A DNA stretch of 64,000 nt from an uncultured Mediterraneibacter sp. (GTDB taxonomy: Bacteria > Bacillota > Clostridia > Lachnospirales > Lachnospiraceae): NCBI GenBank assembly GCA_944381495.1, contig CALWLJ010000016.1, positions 18,192-82,191 on the forward strand, read 5' to 3'. The notes below the pieces were generated by a model that saw only the letters and a program-made list of their open reading frames with translations, was not told the origin of the DNA and searched no databases. Below, piece by piece: positions 53,631 to 63,109 of this stretch; within the stretch, counting starts at the first letter, position 1; the number at the start of each line of letters is the position of its first letter. The position numbers and the translations under genes are program-made.

Positions 53631-55619
53631 CTACTTCCGGTTTCTGTACTGGACAGGTGTTATATTATACATCTTTTTGAAGACACGGTTAAAGTGCTCC
53701 ACATTCTGATATCCTACAGACTCAGCTATACTTTCAACCGTTGCGCTGCTGCTTTTGAGCATGGCACGCGCTTTCTTCATCCGGACTTTCTTCAGGATAT
53801 CTCCAAATGTCATTCCCGATTTTTCTTTAATATATTTGGACAGATACGGTTTTGAAAGGAAGAACTTCTCCGCCAGATCATCCAGAGTCACATCTTTATA
53901 ATTTGCATAGATATAATTCGTGATCTCTAAAAGGCGTTCATCCTTATCAACCTGTGATTCAGTAACCTCTCTGATCTTGTTCACAGCAACTACAAGCGCT
54001 TCTATTGACGCCTTGATAATGTCTGCGTCAATACCGACGCCCCAGTAGCGTTTCTTATTGCAGAGTACTCCAACATATGCAACCGCTCTGGAGGAAGATC
54101 CTCTTGTAAGCGAATGTTCTTCATAAGATTCCAGTTCATAGCTTACGTCAAAGTAATGCTTGATGGCATTGCTGACCGCATCCAGACGTCCATTTCCCAC
54201 GCCGGTGATCTTCAGATCGTTTCCGTTGTGATGTATTGTTGCCTCTGCAACAATGCCGTCCTCCTGCTTGAAGTGGCACTCGTCAACAGAAAAGATCGGT
54301 TTCGCATTGATATAGTGATCTTCGAAGATCCGGTAAACCAGATCCGGAGTAAGCTCTTTATGAGCTTTGTCAGAAACATCTTTAACAAGATACCCGACTT
54401 CTTCCTTCATCTTGTCCGGAAGGCTGATGCCGAAGCTTTGCTTCAGGATGTAATTTACGCCGCCTTTACCAGACTGGCTGTTGATGCGGATAACGTCTGA
54501 ATCATATCGGCGTCCCACATCCTGCGGATCGATAGGAAGATAAGGAACTGTCCACTTCTCGCAGTGTTTCTCTTCACGCCATGCCATTCCCTTGGCAATG
54601 GCATCCTGATGGGAACCGGAAAATGCAGTAAATACAAGTTCGCCGGCATAGGGCTGTCTCGGGGAGACTTTCATTCTTGTCACACGCTCATATACTTCGC
54701 AGATATCGCTCATATTAGAGAAATCAAGTCCCGGATCTACTCCCTGTGAGAACATGTTCATGGCAAGTGTAATAATATCCACATTGCCGGTTCTCTCACC
54801 ATTTCCAAAGAGTGTGCCTTCAATCCGGTCTGCTCCTGCAAGGATACCAAGCTCTGCATCACTGATGCCGGATCCACGGTCATTATGCGGATGCAGGGAC
54901 AGGACCACGCTGTCTCTGTGAAGAAGGTGTTTATTAAAATATTCTACCTGAGATGCAAACACATGAGGCATTGCGTTCTCCACTGTTGTAGGAAGATTGA
55001 TAATTGCTTTGTTTTCCGGCGTAGGCGACCAGATATCAAGCACTGCATTGCAGACCTCGAGGGCATAATCCACTTCTGTTCCCTGGAAACTTTCCGGGCT
55101 GTATTCGAATGTAAAATTACCTTCCGTCTCCTCTGCCAGTTTTTTCAGCAGTTCTGCTCCATCCGTAGCAATTTTCTTAACTTCTTCTTTGCTCTTTCTA
55201 AACACCTGCTCTCTCTGAGCTACCGAAGTTGAATTGTATACATGTATAATCGCATGCGGCGCTCCTTTTACAGCATCGAAAGTTCGTTTAATAATATGCT
55301 CTCTTGCCTGAGTAAGCACCTGAATCGTTACATCATCCGGGATCATGTTCTGTTCGATCAGTGTCCGAAGGAACTGATACTCTGTCTCTGAAGCAGCCGG
55401 GAAGCCAACCTCGATCACTTTAAACCCTACATCTACAAGCAGCTGAAAAAATTCAAGTTTCTCATCCAGACTCATAGGTTCGATCAGAGCCTGATTTCCA
55501 TCTCTCAGATCGACACTGCACCAGATTGGATGTTTATCAATTGAATCTTTCTTTACCCAGTCATAGCATGGCTCGGGCGGCATAAAATAAGTCTTTTCAT
55601 ATTTCTTCCAGTTTTCCAT
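53631..55619 (-). CDS. leuA: 2-isopropylmalate synthase fused to AraC-type DNA-binding domain
   Basis: 662 residues; LeuA of this long type is usually about 560. Residues 1-430 are the synthase: DLRDGNQAL (37-45), HPHND (243-247) and GNGERTGN (272-279) supply the metal and catalytic residues. Residues about 440-555 are the leucine-binding regulatory domain. Residues 560-662 are a full AraC HTH pair: [20 protein letters not shown] and [20 protein letters not shown]. It condenses acetyl-CoA and 2-oxoisovalerate, first step of leucine synthesis; the fused domain could make it a leucine-sensing regulator. Single unbroken frame with AAGGAG upstream. No other leu gene is nearby. The fusion is seen; the regulatory role is inferred. 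Confidence 0.95.
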   Translation of the reverse strand: MENWKKYEKTYFMPPEPCYDWVKKDSIDKHPIWCSVDLRDGNQALIEPMSLDEKLEFFQLLVDVGFKVIEVGFPAASETEYQFLRTLIEQNMIPDDVTIQVLTQAREHIIKRTFDAVKGAPHAIIHVYNSTSVAQREQVFRKSKEEVKKIATDGAELLKKLAEETEGNFTFEYSPESFQGTEVDYALEVCNAVLDIWSPTPENKAIINLPTTVENAMPHVFASQVEYFNKHLLHRDSVVLSLHPHNDRGSGISDAELGILAGADRIEGTLFGNGERTGNVDIITLAMNMFSQGVDPGLDFSNMSDICEVYERVTRMKVSPRQPYAGELVFTAFSGSHQDAIAKGMAWREEKHCEKWTVPYLPIDPQDVGRRYDSDVIRINSQSGKGGVNYILKQSFGISLPDKMKEEVGYLVKDVSDKAHKELTPDLVYRIFEDHYINAKPIFSVDECHFKQEDGIVAEATIHHNGNDLKITGVGNGRLDAVSNAIKHYFDVSYELESYEEHSLTRGSSSRAVAYVGVLCNKKRYWGVGIDADIIKASIEALVVAVNKIREVTESQVDKDERLLEITNYIYANYKDVTLDDLAEKFFLSKPYLSKYIKEKSGMTFGDILKKVRMKKARAMLKSSSATVESIAESVGYQNVEHFNRVFKKMYNITPVQYRNRK

Positions 55620-55679
55620 GATAGCCCTTCTCCTTATATTTCATCAATTTTATTGTTTGATTTTATCTTCACATATACT

Positions 55680-55730
55680 ATCATAGATTTCTTTTCTATA
55701 CCAGTGGCAAATTTAATCATTTGAATTGAT
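55680..55730 (-). promoter_or_regulatory. Candidate promoter and operator of leuA-AraC
   Basis: A TTGCCA box (55710-55705) and TATGAT (55685-55680) are 19 bp apart, a poor spacing typical of activated promoters. Just upstream lie an imperfect 15-bp palindrome (55716-55730, ATCA..TGAT) and CAAAT-N6-ATTTG (55708-55723), candidate sites for the fused AraC domain. Weak evidence. Confidence 0.35.
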
Positions 55731-55815
55731 CTTTTTTATCTTTCCTTGAAATTATACGATTTTCTTCTTCATTTATTTAAAAATAATTATTCCATATGAT
55801 CACTGCTTACAAAAA

Positions 55816-57069
55816 TCAGCCCGCCATAAGAAAGCAGTCTCTTATATACCGTATACAGGAAGCGGCATCTCTTACTCCCACCGCACGATCTGCTTTCACC
55901 GGATACTCTCTCAGGATAATGCCATCTATACTGAATGTCACCGTTCCCAGAACATCTCCCTCTTTAACCGGAGCGGAAATAATTGCCGGGACAGTACATT
56001 CCCGTCTTACATCCTCACCATTTTTCAGAAGGAGCGGAAATGGTTCTGCCGCAGCAGAAGCTGTCAGCTCTGCCGGATCCAAATCAGGGAAACCGTCTGT
56101 AAAACCATTTTCCACCTTGACTGAAAACATCATATCTTCTGCATCCACCTGTCTGAGAAGATAATTATCCAGACCGTACTTCATCAGCTTCCTTGTATCC
56201 GACCATTTATATCCTTTGTTATTGGGCCACCCGCAGGCAAGCAGAGCCACAATAAAAGTTCTTTCATCCTGCCGCAGCGCTCCAACGTAGCAATAACCGG
56301 CATCCGCTGTAAATCCGGTCTTGCCGGATAGCGCGCCATCCATCATATTCAGAAAAGCGTTATGATTGGTACAGCTATAGGACCCATTGCCGCCGCTGTC
56401 TCTGAACGTATAAGATGCCGTCTGAGTAATATGAAGGAATTCACTTTTTTTCCCGGAATCCATGATACAGTATTTCATGATTTTTGCGAGATCCTCTGCG
56501 GTAGTATGATGAACTCCCCGTTCATCCTGTGCATCCAGTCCGTTTGGTGTGATAAAATATGTATCCGTACAGCCGATCTGTTCCGCCTTTTCGTTCATCA
56601 TGTCAGCAAATTCCTGTACGCTTCCTCCGATATGCTCTGCAATCGCCACAGCAGAATCATTATGAGATTCCAGCATCAGTGAGTAGAGCAGATCTTCCAG
56701 AGCAAACTTCTGACCTTCTTTTGCTCCCAGTTTTACCTGTGGCTGACGCGCTGCCTCGGCGCTTATTTTTACCGTATCAGATAGCGTTCCGTTTTCCAGG
56801 GCAAGAATACATGTCATGATTTTCGTTGTGCTTGCCATAGGGAGCGCCTCCTGTCCCTTTTTTGCAAATAAAATACGCCCTGTGTCTGCATCCATAAGGA
56901 CTGCCGACTGGGCGTACAGGTCGGAAGGCTTCACCTCTGTTTTTACCTCCGGCTGTGCAGCCGCGTGGGAAACACAGGCAGTCCATACAATTGCTATAGA
57001 TAGTATCGTTAACAACACACTGCGTTTCCTTTGCGTCATTCTGTTCATTTTATTTTTCTCTGTTTTCAT
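55816..57069 (-). CDS. D-alanyl-D-alanine carboxypeptidase (S11, DacF-like)
   Basis: 417 residues from ATG at 57069. Signal peptide (hydrophobic about 15-35), then the S11 motifs ASTTK, SHNDS and KTGFT. The C-terminal domain (about 310-400) is the PBP5-type. It trims the fifth residue of peptidoglycan stem peptides. In Bacillus, dacF lies with spoIIA; scpAB also lies near it, as here. A second paralogue lies at 60441-61727. Confidence 0.92.
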   Translation of the reverse strand: MKTEKNKMNRMTQRKRSVLLTILSIAIVWTACVSHAAAQPEVKTEVKPSDLYAQSAVLMDADTGRILFAKKGQEALPMASTTKIMTCILALENGTLSDTVKISAEAARQPQVKLGAKEGQKFALEDLLYSLMLESHNDSAVAIAEHIGGSVQEFADMMNEKAEQIGCTDTYFITPNGLDAQDERGVHHTTAEDLAKIMKYCIMDSGKKSEFLHITQTASYTFRDSGGNGSYSCTNHNAFLNMMDGALSGKTGFTADAGYCYVGALRQDERTFIVALLACGWPNNKGYKWSDTRKLMKYGLDNYLLRQVDAEDMMFSVKVENGFTDGFPDLDPAELTASAAAEPFPLLLKNGEDVRRECTVPAIISAPVKEGDVLGTVTFSIDGIILREYPVKADRAVGVRDAASCIRYIRDCFLMAG

Positions 57070-57145
57070 GCCGGGCTTCACTCCCGCCCTATTGTCTCAT
57101 TGAGAATATATGCTTCTCCCGGCGTCAGTATGACAGCCTTTCCCG

Positions 57146-57715
57146 TCATATATCAAGGCGAAGCTGCGCTTCATCCTCAGCTTCTTCTTTAAAGTGTTCA
57201 ATCTGTTCCTGATCCAGTGTGGGCAGCTCATCCAGAGAATGTACGCTGAATCTCCGGAGAAATTCCTCCGTCGTCCCGAACAGGATGGGACGCCCGGGTG
57301 CATCCAGTCTTCCGGTTTCCTCCACAAGACCATACTCTACTAATTTATTTACCGCATGATCCGACTTGACTCCGCGGATCTTCTCAATCTCCAGTTTTGT
57401 CACAGGCTGCCGGTATGCGATAATAGAGAGAGTTTCAAGCAGTACATCCGTAAGGACATATTTTTTTGGCTGCTTTGCCACACGGATCAGATATTCATAC
57501 ATTTCCTTTTTTGTACACATCTGAAAAGAGCCGTCCAGCTCTATGATTCGGACGCCCCGGTCCTCCTCGTCATACCGGTCCATCATATTGTGAATGATCT
57601 TCCTGGTCGTCTCTTCATCATGACCGATAGCCGCTGCGATCCTGGAAAGCTCTACGGAATCTCCCATTGTAAAAAGAATCGCTTCAACCGCTGCCTGCAG
57701 CTTCTCAATCCCCAT
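57146..57715 (-). CDS. scpB: Segregation and condensation protein B
   Basis: 189 residues from ATG at 57715, whose ATG..TGA overlap with scpA is the usual arrangement. Two winged-helix domains; LETLSIIAYRQPVTKLEIEKIRGVKSD and GRLDAPGRPILFGTT are diagnostic. Part of the SMC-ScpAB complex for chromosome organisation. No smc in the window. Confidence 0.96.
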   Translation of the reverse strand: MGIEKLQAAVEAILFTMGDSVELSRIAAAIGHDEETTRKIIHNMMDRYDEEDRGVRIIELDGSFQMCTKKEMYEYLIRVAKQPKKYVLTDVLLETLSIIAYRQPVTKLEIEKIRGVKSDHAVNKLVEYGLVEETGRLDAPGRPILFGTTEEFLRRFSVHSLDELPTLDQEQIEHFKEEAEDEAQLRLDI

Positions 57716-58463
57716 TTCCGTCCCCAGTCCTTTCAATCATAATTTCCCCGCAATTGTACTCCTGTTCTACATGAATCTCTCCCAGCTTCATCATTTCCAG
57801 GATTGCAAGAAATGTAACCACGATGTACAGTTTACTGTGCTGCTCTTCCAGAAGCTGCCGGAAACTGAATCTTCTGTGCTTATCCATGTATTCATGTATA
57901 TAAGCAAACCGGTCAGAAACCGTAACCTCTTCCTTCTCAATCTTGCCGAACTTACTGCGTACAGGATCGATCTTATCCGTCTGGCGCTTCATCACATCCT
58001 GAAAAATCCTGCTCAGTCGGGCAAGCGACAACCCGTCCAGCAGCACGTCCAGATCAACGGGCTCAACATATTCCTGTACTTCTTCCGGAATATCCGGATT
58101 TCTGTACATAACAAGATCTGCTCCGTTTTCCCGCTCCTTCAGTTCATTTGCCATATATTTATACATTTTATACTGGAGAAGCTGCTCTACCAGCTCCTGA
58201 CGCGGATCCATCTCCTCTCCTTCCTCTGTTACCTCTTTCGGAAGAAGCATCCTGCACTTGATATCGAGCAATGTGGCAGCCATGACAAGGAATTCACTCA
58301 TAACATTCAGATCTTCCTTCTGCATAGCCTGAATATAATCCATATATTGATTGGTAATCTCAACAATCGGGATATCATAAATATCAATTTTATTCTTTTC
58401 AATCAGATGAAGCAGAAGATCCAGAGGACCTTCAAAAGCTTCCAGTTTAACCGGTATTCCCAT
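57705..58463 (-). CDS. scpA: Segregation and condensation protein A
   Basis: 252 residues from ATG at 58463 (AGGAG upstream); the frame to 58556 is not supported. FEGPLDLLLHLIEKNKIDIYDIPI is the kleisin N-terminal signature. C-terminal winged helix (about 175-250) includes VTFLAILEMMKLGEI. It bridges the SMC heads. Overlaps scpB by 11 bp. Confidence 0.97.
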   Translation of the reverse strand: MGIPVKLEAFEGPLDLLLHLIEKNKIDIYDIPIVEITNQYMDYIQAMQKEDLNVMSEFLVMAATLLDIKCRMLLPKEVTEEGEEMDPRQELVEQLLQYKMYKYMANELKERENGADLVMYRNPDIPEEVQEYVEPVDLDVLLDGLSLARLSRIFQDVMKRQTDKIDPVRSKFGKIEKEEVTVSDRFAYIHEYMDKHRRFSFRQLLEEQHSKLYIVVTFLAILEMMKLGEIHVEQEYNCGEIMIERTGDGNGD

Positions 58464-58511
58464 ATCTTCTCCTGTATTATCCAGATAAAGCCTGCATCTC
58501 TGAAATATTAT

Positions 58512-58544
58512 GAAAGTATAGCTCCCAGGCAAAGCTATACTTTC
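58512..58544 (-). other. Stable hairpin in the scpA leader
   Basis: A 12-bp perfect stem GAAAGTATAGCT/AGCTATACTTTC with a 9-base loop, about 50 bases before scpA and 40 after its promoter. No T-run follows, so probably not a terminator. Confidence 0.55.
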
Positions 58545-58581
58545 TTCGCTCCTCATTCTTTTCAGAACACACTAAAGCTTA

Positions 58582-58610
58582 ATTATAATAGAATCGTACA
58601 GGTTTTACAA
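58582..58610 (-). promoter_or_regulatory. Sigma-A promoter of scpAB
   Basis: TTGTAA (58610-58605), 17-bp spacer, TATAAT (58587-58582). The leader to scpA is about 110 bases. Confidence 0.78.
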
Positions 58611-58621
58611 CAATTTTCATG

Positions 58622-58641
58622 TAAAAACCTCTGCATAGAGG
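58622..58641 (-). terminator. Weak terminator after the metallophosphoesterase gene
   Basis: Stem CCTCT/AGAGG (58628-58632 with 58637-58641) followed by TTTTTA on the minus strand. Confidence 0.45.
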
Positions 58642-58696
58642 CGCTCTTCGATGTAAAACTTCTCAGTGCCTTCATTTTCCGAAGAGACATGACTGC

Positions 58697-59605
58697 TTAT
58701 CCCCCCAGCTTCAGTGAAACCACTTCAGCAGTATTAAACAGCCTGAAATTGATTGTATGTGTTCCAAGACCGCGGCTGACAATTACAGCCTGCTGCCCTT
58801 CTTCCCGCATTTCTCCGGAATATCTGGGAAACAGAAAAGCCTGAGGTGTTATAATGCCTCCAATTCCCGGAAGTCGGATCATTCCCCCGTGAAGATGTCC
58901 GGAAAGGATCAAATCTGCCCCCCATTCTTTGTAAGCCCTCATATACGATGGATTATGGGCAAGCAAAATGTAATAGTGACTGCCGATTGGCCAATCCGAT
59001 GACGGAACTTCAAATCCCAGCCGTTTGGTCAGATCCGTCCTGGTTACGGAAGCTTTCGAGAACTTTCTATAGGAATCCAAGGGAAGCTCTAATCCGGAAA
59101 CCACCAGATTCATCCCTTTGATACGAATACTTGCGTTTTCATTTTCCAGGAAACGAACCCCATACCGCTTCAGAGACTCCTTATACTTTTTATAAGAATA
59201 CTTATACTGCTCCGGCTGTTCCTTCATTCTCTGCTCATGATTGCCGTTTGCATAAAACACTGGACAGATATCCGGAAGTTTCCGCACAAATTCCAGCGCA
59301 GGTCTGTATGAAACATTATCTTTTCCGACCAGCATATCTCCTCCGATCAGAATCAGATCCGGCTTTTCCCTTCTCACTGCACGATAGAGAACATCATTTT
59401 TCTCACCATAAACTTTATTATGGAGGTCACTGAGGAATATGATTCTGACAGAAGAGCCGCTCCCTGACAGTTTCTTCGGATGAAGTTCATAATGAGTCAC
59501 CACAAAATAATGAAGTTCCCGATAGATTTCGATCACAGCTGCCGCGATCAAAATCACCGCGATAACTGCCAGTATTATCCATACTATTCCCATTCCTGCC
59601 GTCAT
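58697..59605 (-). CDS. Membrane-anchored metallophosphoesterase
   Basis: 302 residues from ATG at 59605 (GGAGAGG nine bases upstream). N-terminal membrane segment (about 5-26). Calcineurin-like motifs in order: FLSDLHN, GGDML, ANGNHEQR, LAHNPS and SGHLHGGM, so the two-metal site is complete. Similar to YaeI-type phosphodiesterases; substrate unknown, perhaps a lipid or nucleotide. Position after deoC is consistent with an operon. Confidence 0.9.
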   Translation of the reverse strand: MTAGMGIVWIILAVIAVILIAAAVIEIYRELHYFVVTHYELHPKKLSGSGSSVRIIFLSDLHNKVYGEKNDVLYRAVRREKPDLILIGGDMLVGKDNVSYRPALEFVRKLPDICPVFYANGNHEQRMKEQPEQYKYSYKKYKESLKRYGVRFLENENASIRIKGMNLVVSGLELPLDSYRKFSKASVTRTDLTKRLGFEVPSSDWPIGSHYYILLAHNPSYMRAYKEWGADLILSGHLHGGMIRLPGIGGIITPQAFLFPRYSGEMREEGQQAVIVSRGLGTHTINFRLFNTAEVVSLKLGG

Positions 59606-59663
59606 ACCGAAGTTCCTCTCCTTCTGATGTTTTCCAGGAAAGACACACTTCGTAATACATTTC

Positions 59664-60323
59664 TCATAAATCTGTGCTTTCCTCTTCAATAATTGCAATC
59701 CCCGAACTTGTTCCCAGACGGTCGGCTCCTGCGCGGATCATGCGTTCCGCATCCTCTCTTGTGCGGATACCGCCAGACGCCTTTACTCCCATCCTGTCTC
59801 CAACGGTCCTTCTCATAAGCGCTACATCTTCCTCCCTGGCGCCTCCCTTTGAGAAGCCTGTAGAAGTCTTGACAAAATCTGCTCCTGCCTCCATGCTGAT
59901 CTGGCACGCCTTCACGATTTCCTCTTCAGTCAGGAGGCAGGTTTCAAGGATAACCTTCACAATCGCTCTCTTCTCTGCCGACTCGACAACAGAGGCTATG
60001 TCCTGCTTCACATAATCCCAGTCGCCGCTTTTTATCATTCCTACATGGATCACCATATCCAGTTCTTCCGCGCCATCCCGGACGGCCCCCCTTGCCTCTG
60101 CAGCCTTGCCCTCTGTAGACATCGCTCCCAGCGGAAACCCGATCACAGTACACACCTTCACTCCCGTCCCCTTCAGAAGCTCAGCACAATAATATACATA
60201 ACCGGAATTCACACAGACTGAATGAAATCCATAGTTTACAGCTTCCTCGCACAGCTTTTTCATCTGCGTTTTGGACGCCTCCGGTTTTAACAATGTATGA
60301 TCGATCATCTTCGCGTAATTCAT
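59664..60323 (-). CDS. deoC: Deoxyribose-phosphate aldolase
   Basis: 219 residues from ATG at 60323 with AGGAGG upstream. [33 protein letters not shown] (Schiff-base Lys) and VKASGGIRT are diagnostic. It splits deoxyribose 5-phosphate to glyceraldehyde 3-phosphate and acetaldehyde. No other deo gene is next to it. Confidence 0.97.
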   Translation of the reverse strand: MNYAKMIDHTLLKPEASKTQMKKLCEEAVNYGFHSVCVNSGYVYYCAELLKGTGVKVCTVIGFPLGAMSTEGKAAEARGAVRDGAEELDMVIHVGMIKSGDWDYVKQDIASVVESAEKRAIVKVILETCLLTEEEIVKACQISMEAGADFVKTSTGFSKGGAREEDVALMRRTVGDRMGVKASGGIRTREDAERMIRAGADRLGTSSGIAIIEEESTDL

Positions 60324-60440
60324 ATTTTCCTCCTGGTATCTTCCATTCATGCCACGTTCCGGCCAACAGCCCGGAATCTGGATCCGTCTCAGTTATTTCT
60401 GATTATAAATCATCCTCTGCCGCAGAACAACCCGAAATTT

Positions 60441-61727
60441 TCAGAGAAGGAATGCCTCAGCAGCAAATCTTAAATAGTCTGCCATCCCTGCCTCTTCCAC
60501 ATCTGCCTTTGTAATAATATCTACTCCGCCGATTTCTTCCCCCTCCAGAATGTATGTATATCTGCCCACAACATCTCCTTTTTTCAAAGGCGCTTCCAAA
60601 GGTTCCATGAGCTGCATGGACTTCTCTATCAGATTCAGATTTGCTCCTGTCGTATCCAGCCAGGTGAACTGCTCCGCGTATTCCAGATCCACCTGCTCTT
60701 CCACGCCATTTTCCACTTCCGCCGGAGACAGCTGCGGCATAGCTTCATCCCGATAAAGCTGACATTTGCCAAATCCATAATTTAACAGTGTCACCGCATC
60801 CTTAAAACGGGTTTTCGAATTATCCGCCGCCATGATAACAGCGATCAGCTCCACTCCATTTTTCTCAGCTGTCGCAGAGACACAGAAGCCGGCATCACCT
60901 GTCGAACCGGTTTTCAGACCGGTAGCATACTCATACTGCCGGACCAGCTTATTTGTGTTTGTCAGTCCGAATTCTGATGTTCCCTTGTCTGTCTTATGCG
61001 TGATGTTTTCCATCCAGATCATACAATAATCATGGATCTGAGGATACTTTGTGATCAACTCCCTGGACATAATGGCAATATCACGCGCACTCGTCTCATG
61101 CCCCTCGGCGTCCAGTCCATTGCAGTTGACAAAATGAGTATTATTCATTCCAAGCTCCGACGCCCGTTCATTCATCCTGCTGACAAACTCCTCTTCGTTC
61201 CCACATATGTACTCCGCCATTGCCACACAGGCGTCGTTGGCACTTGCCACAGAAATACACTTGATAAGCGTTTCCACTGTCTGAACTTCCCCGGCCTCAA
61301 GAAACACCTGGGAGCCGCCCATAGAGGCAGCATGCTCTGATGTTGTCACTTCATCTTCCAGCTGAATTGCGCCGCTTTCCAGAGCATCAAAAATCAACAG
61401 AAGCGTCATAACCTTCGTCACGCTTGCCGGAGGTCTCGGTGTGTCTGCATCCTTCTCAAATATGACTGTTCCCGCGGATGACTCCATAAGAAGAGCGGAA
61501 GGGGAATCCACCTCAACTGACACAGTGCTGTCATTCGAAGAGTCCTTCTCTCCCGTTGCTTCCGATTTTCCCTCTTCCGACTCCTCTCCTGTTTGATTTT
61601 CTCCTGCCTGACCTTCTCCCGCCTGTGACGAGTCCGTTCCCGGCTGGGCATATACACTTTCTACATTGAAGCTAAGGCTATACAGCAATAGCGTCATCCC
61701 AAGAACAGCTGCCAGTGCTTTTTTCAT
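60441..61727 (-). CDS. D-alanyl-D-alanine carboxypeptidase (S11), second copy
   Basis: 428 residues. Signal peptide (about 1-27), then a Glu/Ser/Gly-rich exported linker (about 30-72), then the S11 motifs ASVTK, SAND and KTGST. The linker is absent from the paralogue at 55816-57069 and is unusual. C-terminal PBP5-like domain ends in an amphipathic helix (ADYLRFAAEAFLL) for membrane attachment. Confidence 0.92.
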   Translation of the reverse strand: MKKALAAVLGMTLLLYSLSFNVESVYAQPGTDSSQAGEGQAGENQTGEESEEGKSEATGEKDSSNDSTVSVEVDSPSALLMESSAGTVIFEKDADTPRPPASVTKVMTLLLIFDALESGAIQLEDEVTTSEHAASMGGSQVFLEAGEVQTVETLIKCISVASANDACVAMAEYICGNEEEFVSRMNERASELGMNNTHFVNCNGLDAEGHETSARDIAIMSRELITKYPQIHDYCMIWMENITHKTDKGTSEFGLTNTNKLVRQYEYATGLKTGSTGDAGFCVSATAEKNGVELIAVIMAADNSKTRFKDAVTLLNYGFGKCQLYRDEAMPQLSPAEVENGVEEQVDLEYAEQFTWLDTTGANLNLIEKSMQLMEPLEAPLKKGDVVGRYTYILEGEEIGGVDIITKADVEEAGMADYLRFAAEAFLL

Positions 61728-61835
61728 TTCAAAATCTCCTCTGCGATTTCGTCTGTTACCAATATAGTCAGGTCCTCACGGAAATATGACCTTATAATCG
61801 TCTCTTTTTTCTGAATTTTACAGCATTTGCTACAA

Positions 61836-61864
61836 TTGACTTTTTCCATTTCCTGGCGTATAGT
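61836..61864 (+). promoter_or_regulatory. Sigma-A promoter of the J-domain gene
   Basis: TTGACT (61836-61841), 17-bp spacer, TATAGT (61859-61864). A small ACGGC/GCCGT hairpin (61883-61895) lies in the leader. Confidence 0.72.
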
Positions 61865-61929
61865 TAACCGTGGGAGTTTGGCACGGCAGAGCCGTATGTC
61901 AAAAGGGCAAAATTAATAAGGAGGTCACA

Positions 61930-62652
61930 ATGAAATCTCACACTTATTATGATATTTTAGGTGTTTCCAGAGATGCGACTTTAGAAGAAATAACAAGTGC
62001 GAAAAACGCACTGGCAAAGGTATACCACCCGGATGCAAATTTACATAAGGATATTGACACAACTGCTTTTATGCAGGAAATCCTGGAAGCTTATCAGGTA
62101 CTTTCTGATCCTGAGAAACGCAAAGCTTATAACCACGAGGTATTCGGAGAACCTCAGCGTGTATTCCGAACTTTTACAGTAGGGCCAGAAAAAGGGAAAG
62201 AGACAAAAAACAGCTCATCTTCCTTCGTAACTTACTGGAATGCTGCTACCCGTCTCAATGAGACACTGCAGGAAAGCTTGAAGCTTATGGAAATGGACGC
62301 CCGGGAGAAAAGCATTTCCCGCAAATTTCTCCGCCGTATCAGCAAAGGCAGTCAGGAGGAGGAACTATCCTGCAGCCGGCAGATCGCAGATCTGTCCGTC
62401 CAGGCTGTGCAATATATAACTGTTCTGAAAATGGCCGGAATTCCCATGAGGTACTGGAATCCGGACGCAATGAATTGGGTTCTGATCCGCTGGGGCCAGA
62501 AACAGGATATGGATTATCTCGCACTGTTTTCCAGATATGCCGCTTATGTAGAGCGCACAAAGACCAATTCCGAAAAGATGAAAATCCGTTCCCGGAACCG
62601 GCAGTTCCACAACAATTTAAAAAAGCTGCTCTCCTACGCTTTAGAGTCGTAG
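61930..62652 (+). CDS. J-domain (DnaJ-like) protein
   Basis: 240 residues from ATG at 61930 (AAGGAGGT upstream). J domain at about 2-65, with HPD at about 35-37 in KVYHPDANLH, needed to activate DnaK. The rest (about 85-240) has no Gly/Phe or zinc-finger region, so it is a specialised co-chaperone, not DnaJ itself. Client unknown. Its 3' end overlaps the convergent phosphatase gene by 12 bp. Confidence 0.85.
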   Translation: MKSHTYYDILGVSRDATLEEITSAKNALAKVYHPDANLHKDIDTTAFMQEILEAYQVLSDPEKRKAYNHEVFGEPQRVFRTFTVGPEKGKETKNSSSSFVTYWNAATRLNETLQESLKLMEMDAREKSISRKFLRRISKGSQEEELSCSRQIADLSVQAVQYITVLKMAGIPMRYWNPDAMNWVLIRWGQKQDMDYLALFSRYAAYVERTKTNSEKMKIRSRNRQFHNNLKKLLSYALES

Positions 62653-63102
62653 GAGGCATTCATTCAGGAGGGCTTCACAGCCCTCTTTTACGTCCCTGTA
62701 TGTCGCATCGAAATCTCCGGTATACCAGGGATCCGCAATATCTTCGTCCATCCTTCCTGTAAAATCCAGGAGTTTGGATACCTTTCCATCCGGATCCGAT
62801 CCAAGAATGCGCATTATGTTTCTGAGATTCCACGTATCCATTCCGATAATGTAGTCAAAATCATCATATTCATCACGGCGCATCTGGCGGGCCCGGTGAT
62901 CACCGCAGGGGATACCTACCTCTTTTAATTTCCACCGGGTACCATAGTGAGGCGGATTGCCGATCTCCTCCCGGCTGGTGGCAGCAGAATCAATGTAGAA
63001 TGAGTCTGTAAGACCGGCAAGATCAACAAGATGCTGCATAACGTATTGGGCCATGGTGGAACGACAGATATTGCCGTGGCAGATAAAAAGTATTCTAATC
63101 AT
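62641..63102 (-). CDS. Low-molecular-weight protein-tyrosine phosphatase
   Basis: 153 residues. CX5R motif CHGNICRS with Cys8 and Arg14, and DPWYTGDF with the general acid Asp. Standard length for the family. AAGGAG lies ten bases before the ATG, within the region where the mobile element joins. It may act on bacterial tyrosine kinases; no kinase is adjacent. Confidence 0.93.
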   Translation of the reverse strand: MIRILFICHGNICRSTMAQYVMQHLVDLAGLTDSFYIDSAATSREEIGNPPHYGTRWKLKEVGIPCGDHRARQMRRDEYDDFDYIIGMDTWNLRNIMRILGSDPDGKVSKLLDFTGRMDEDIADPWYTGDFDATYRDVKEGCEALLNECLLRL

Positions 63103-63109
63103 CTATTCA

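Noticed and set aside
55620-55815. T-box or leader peptide before leuA
   Set aside because: No terminator hairpin, no TGGNACC-like T-box sequence and no leucine-rich short frame were seen.
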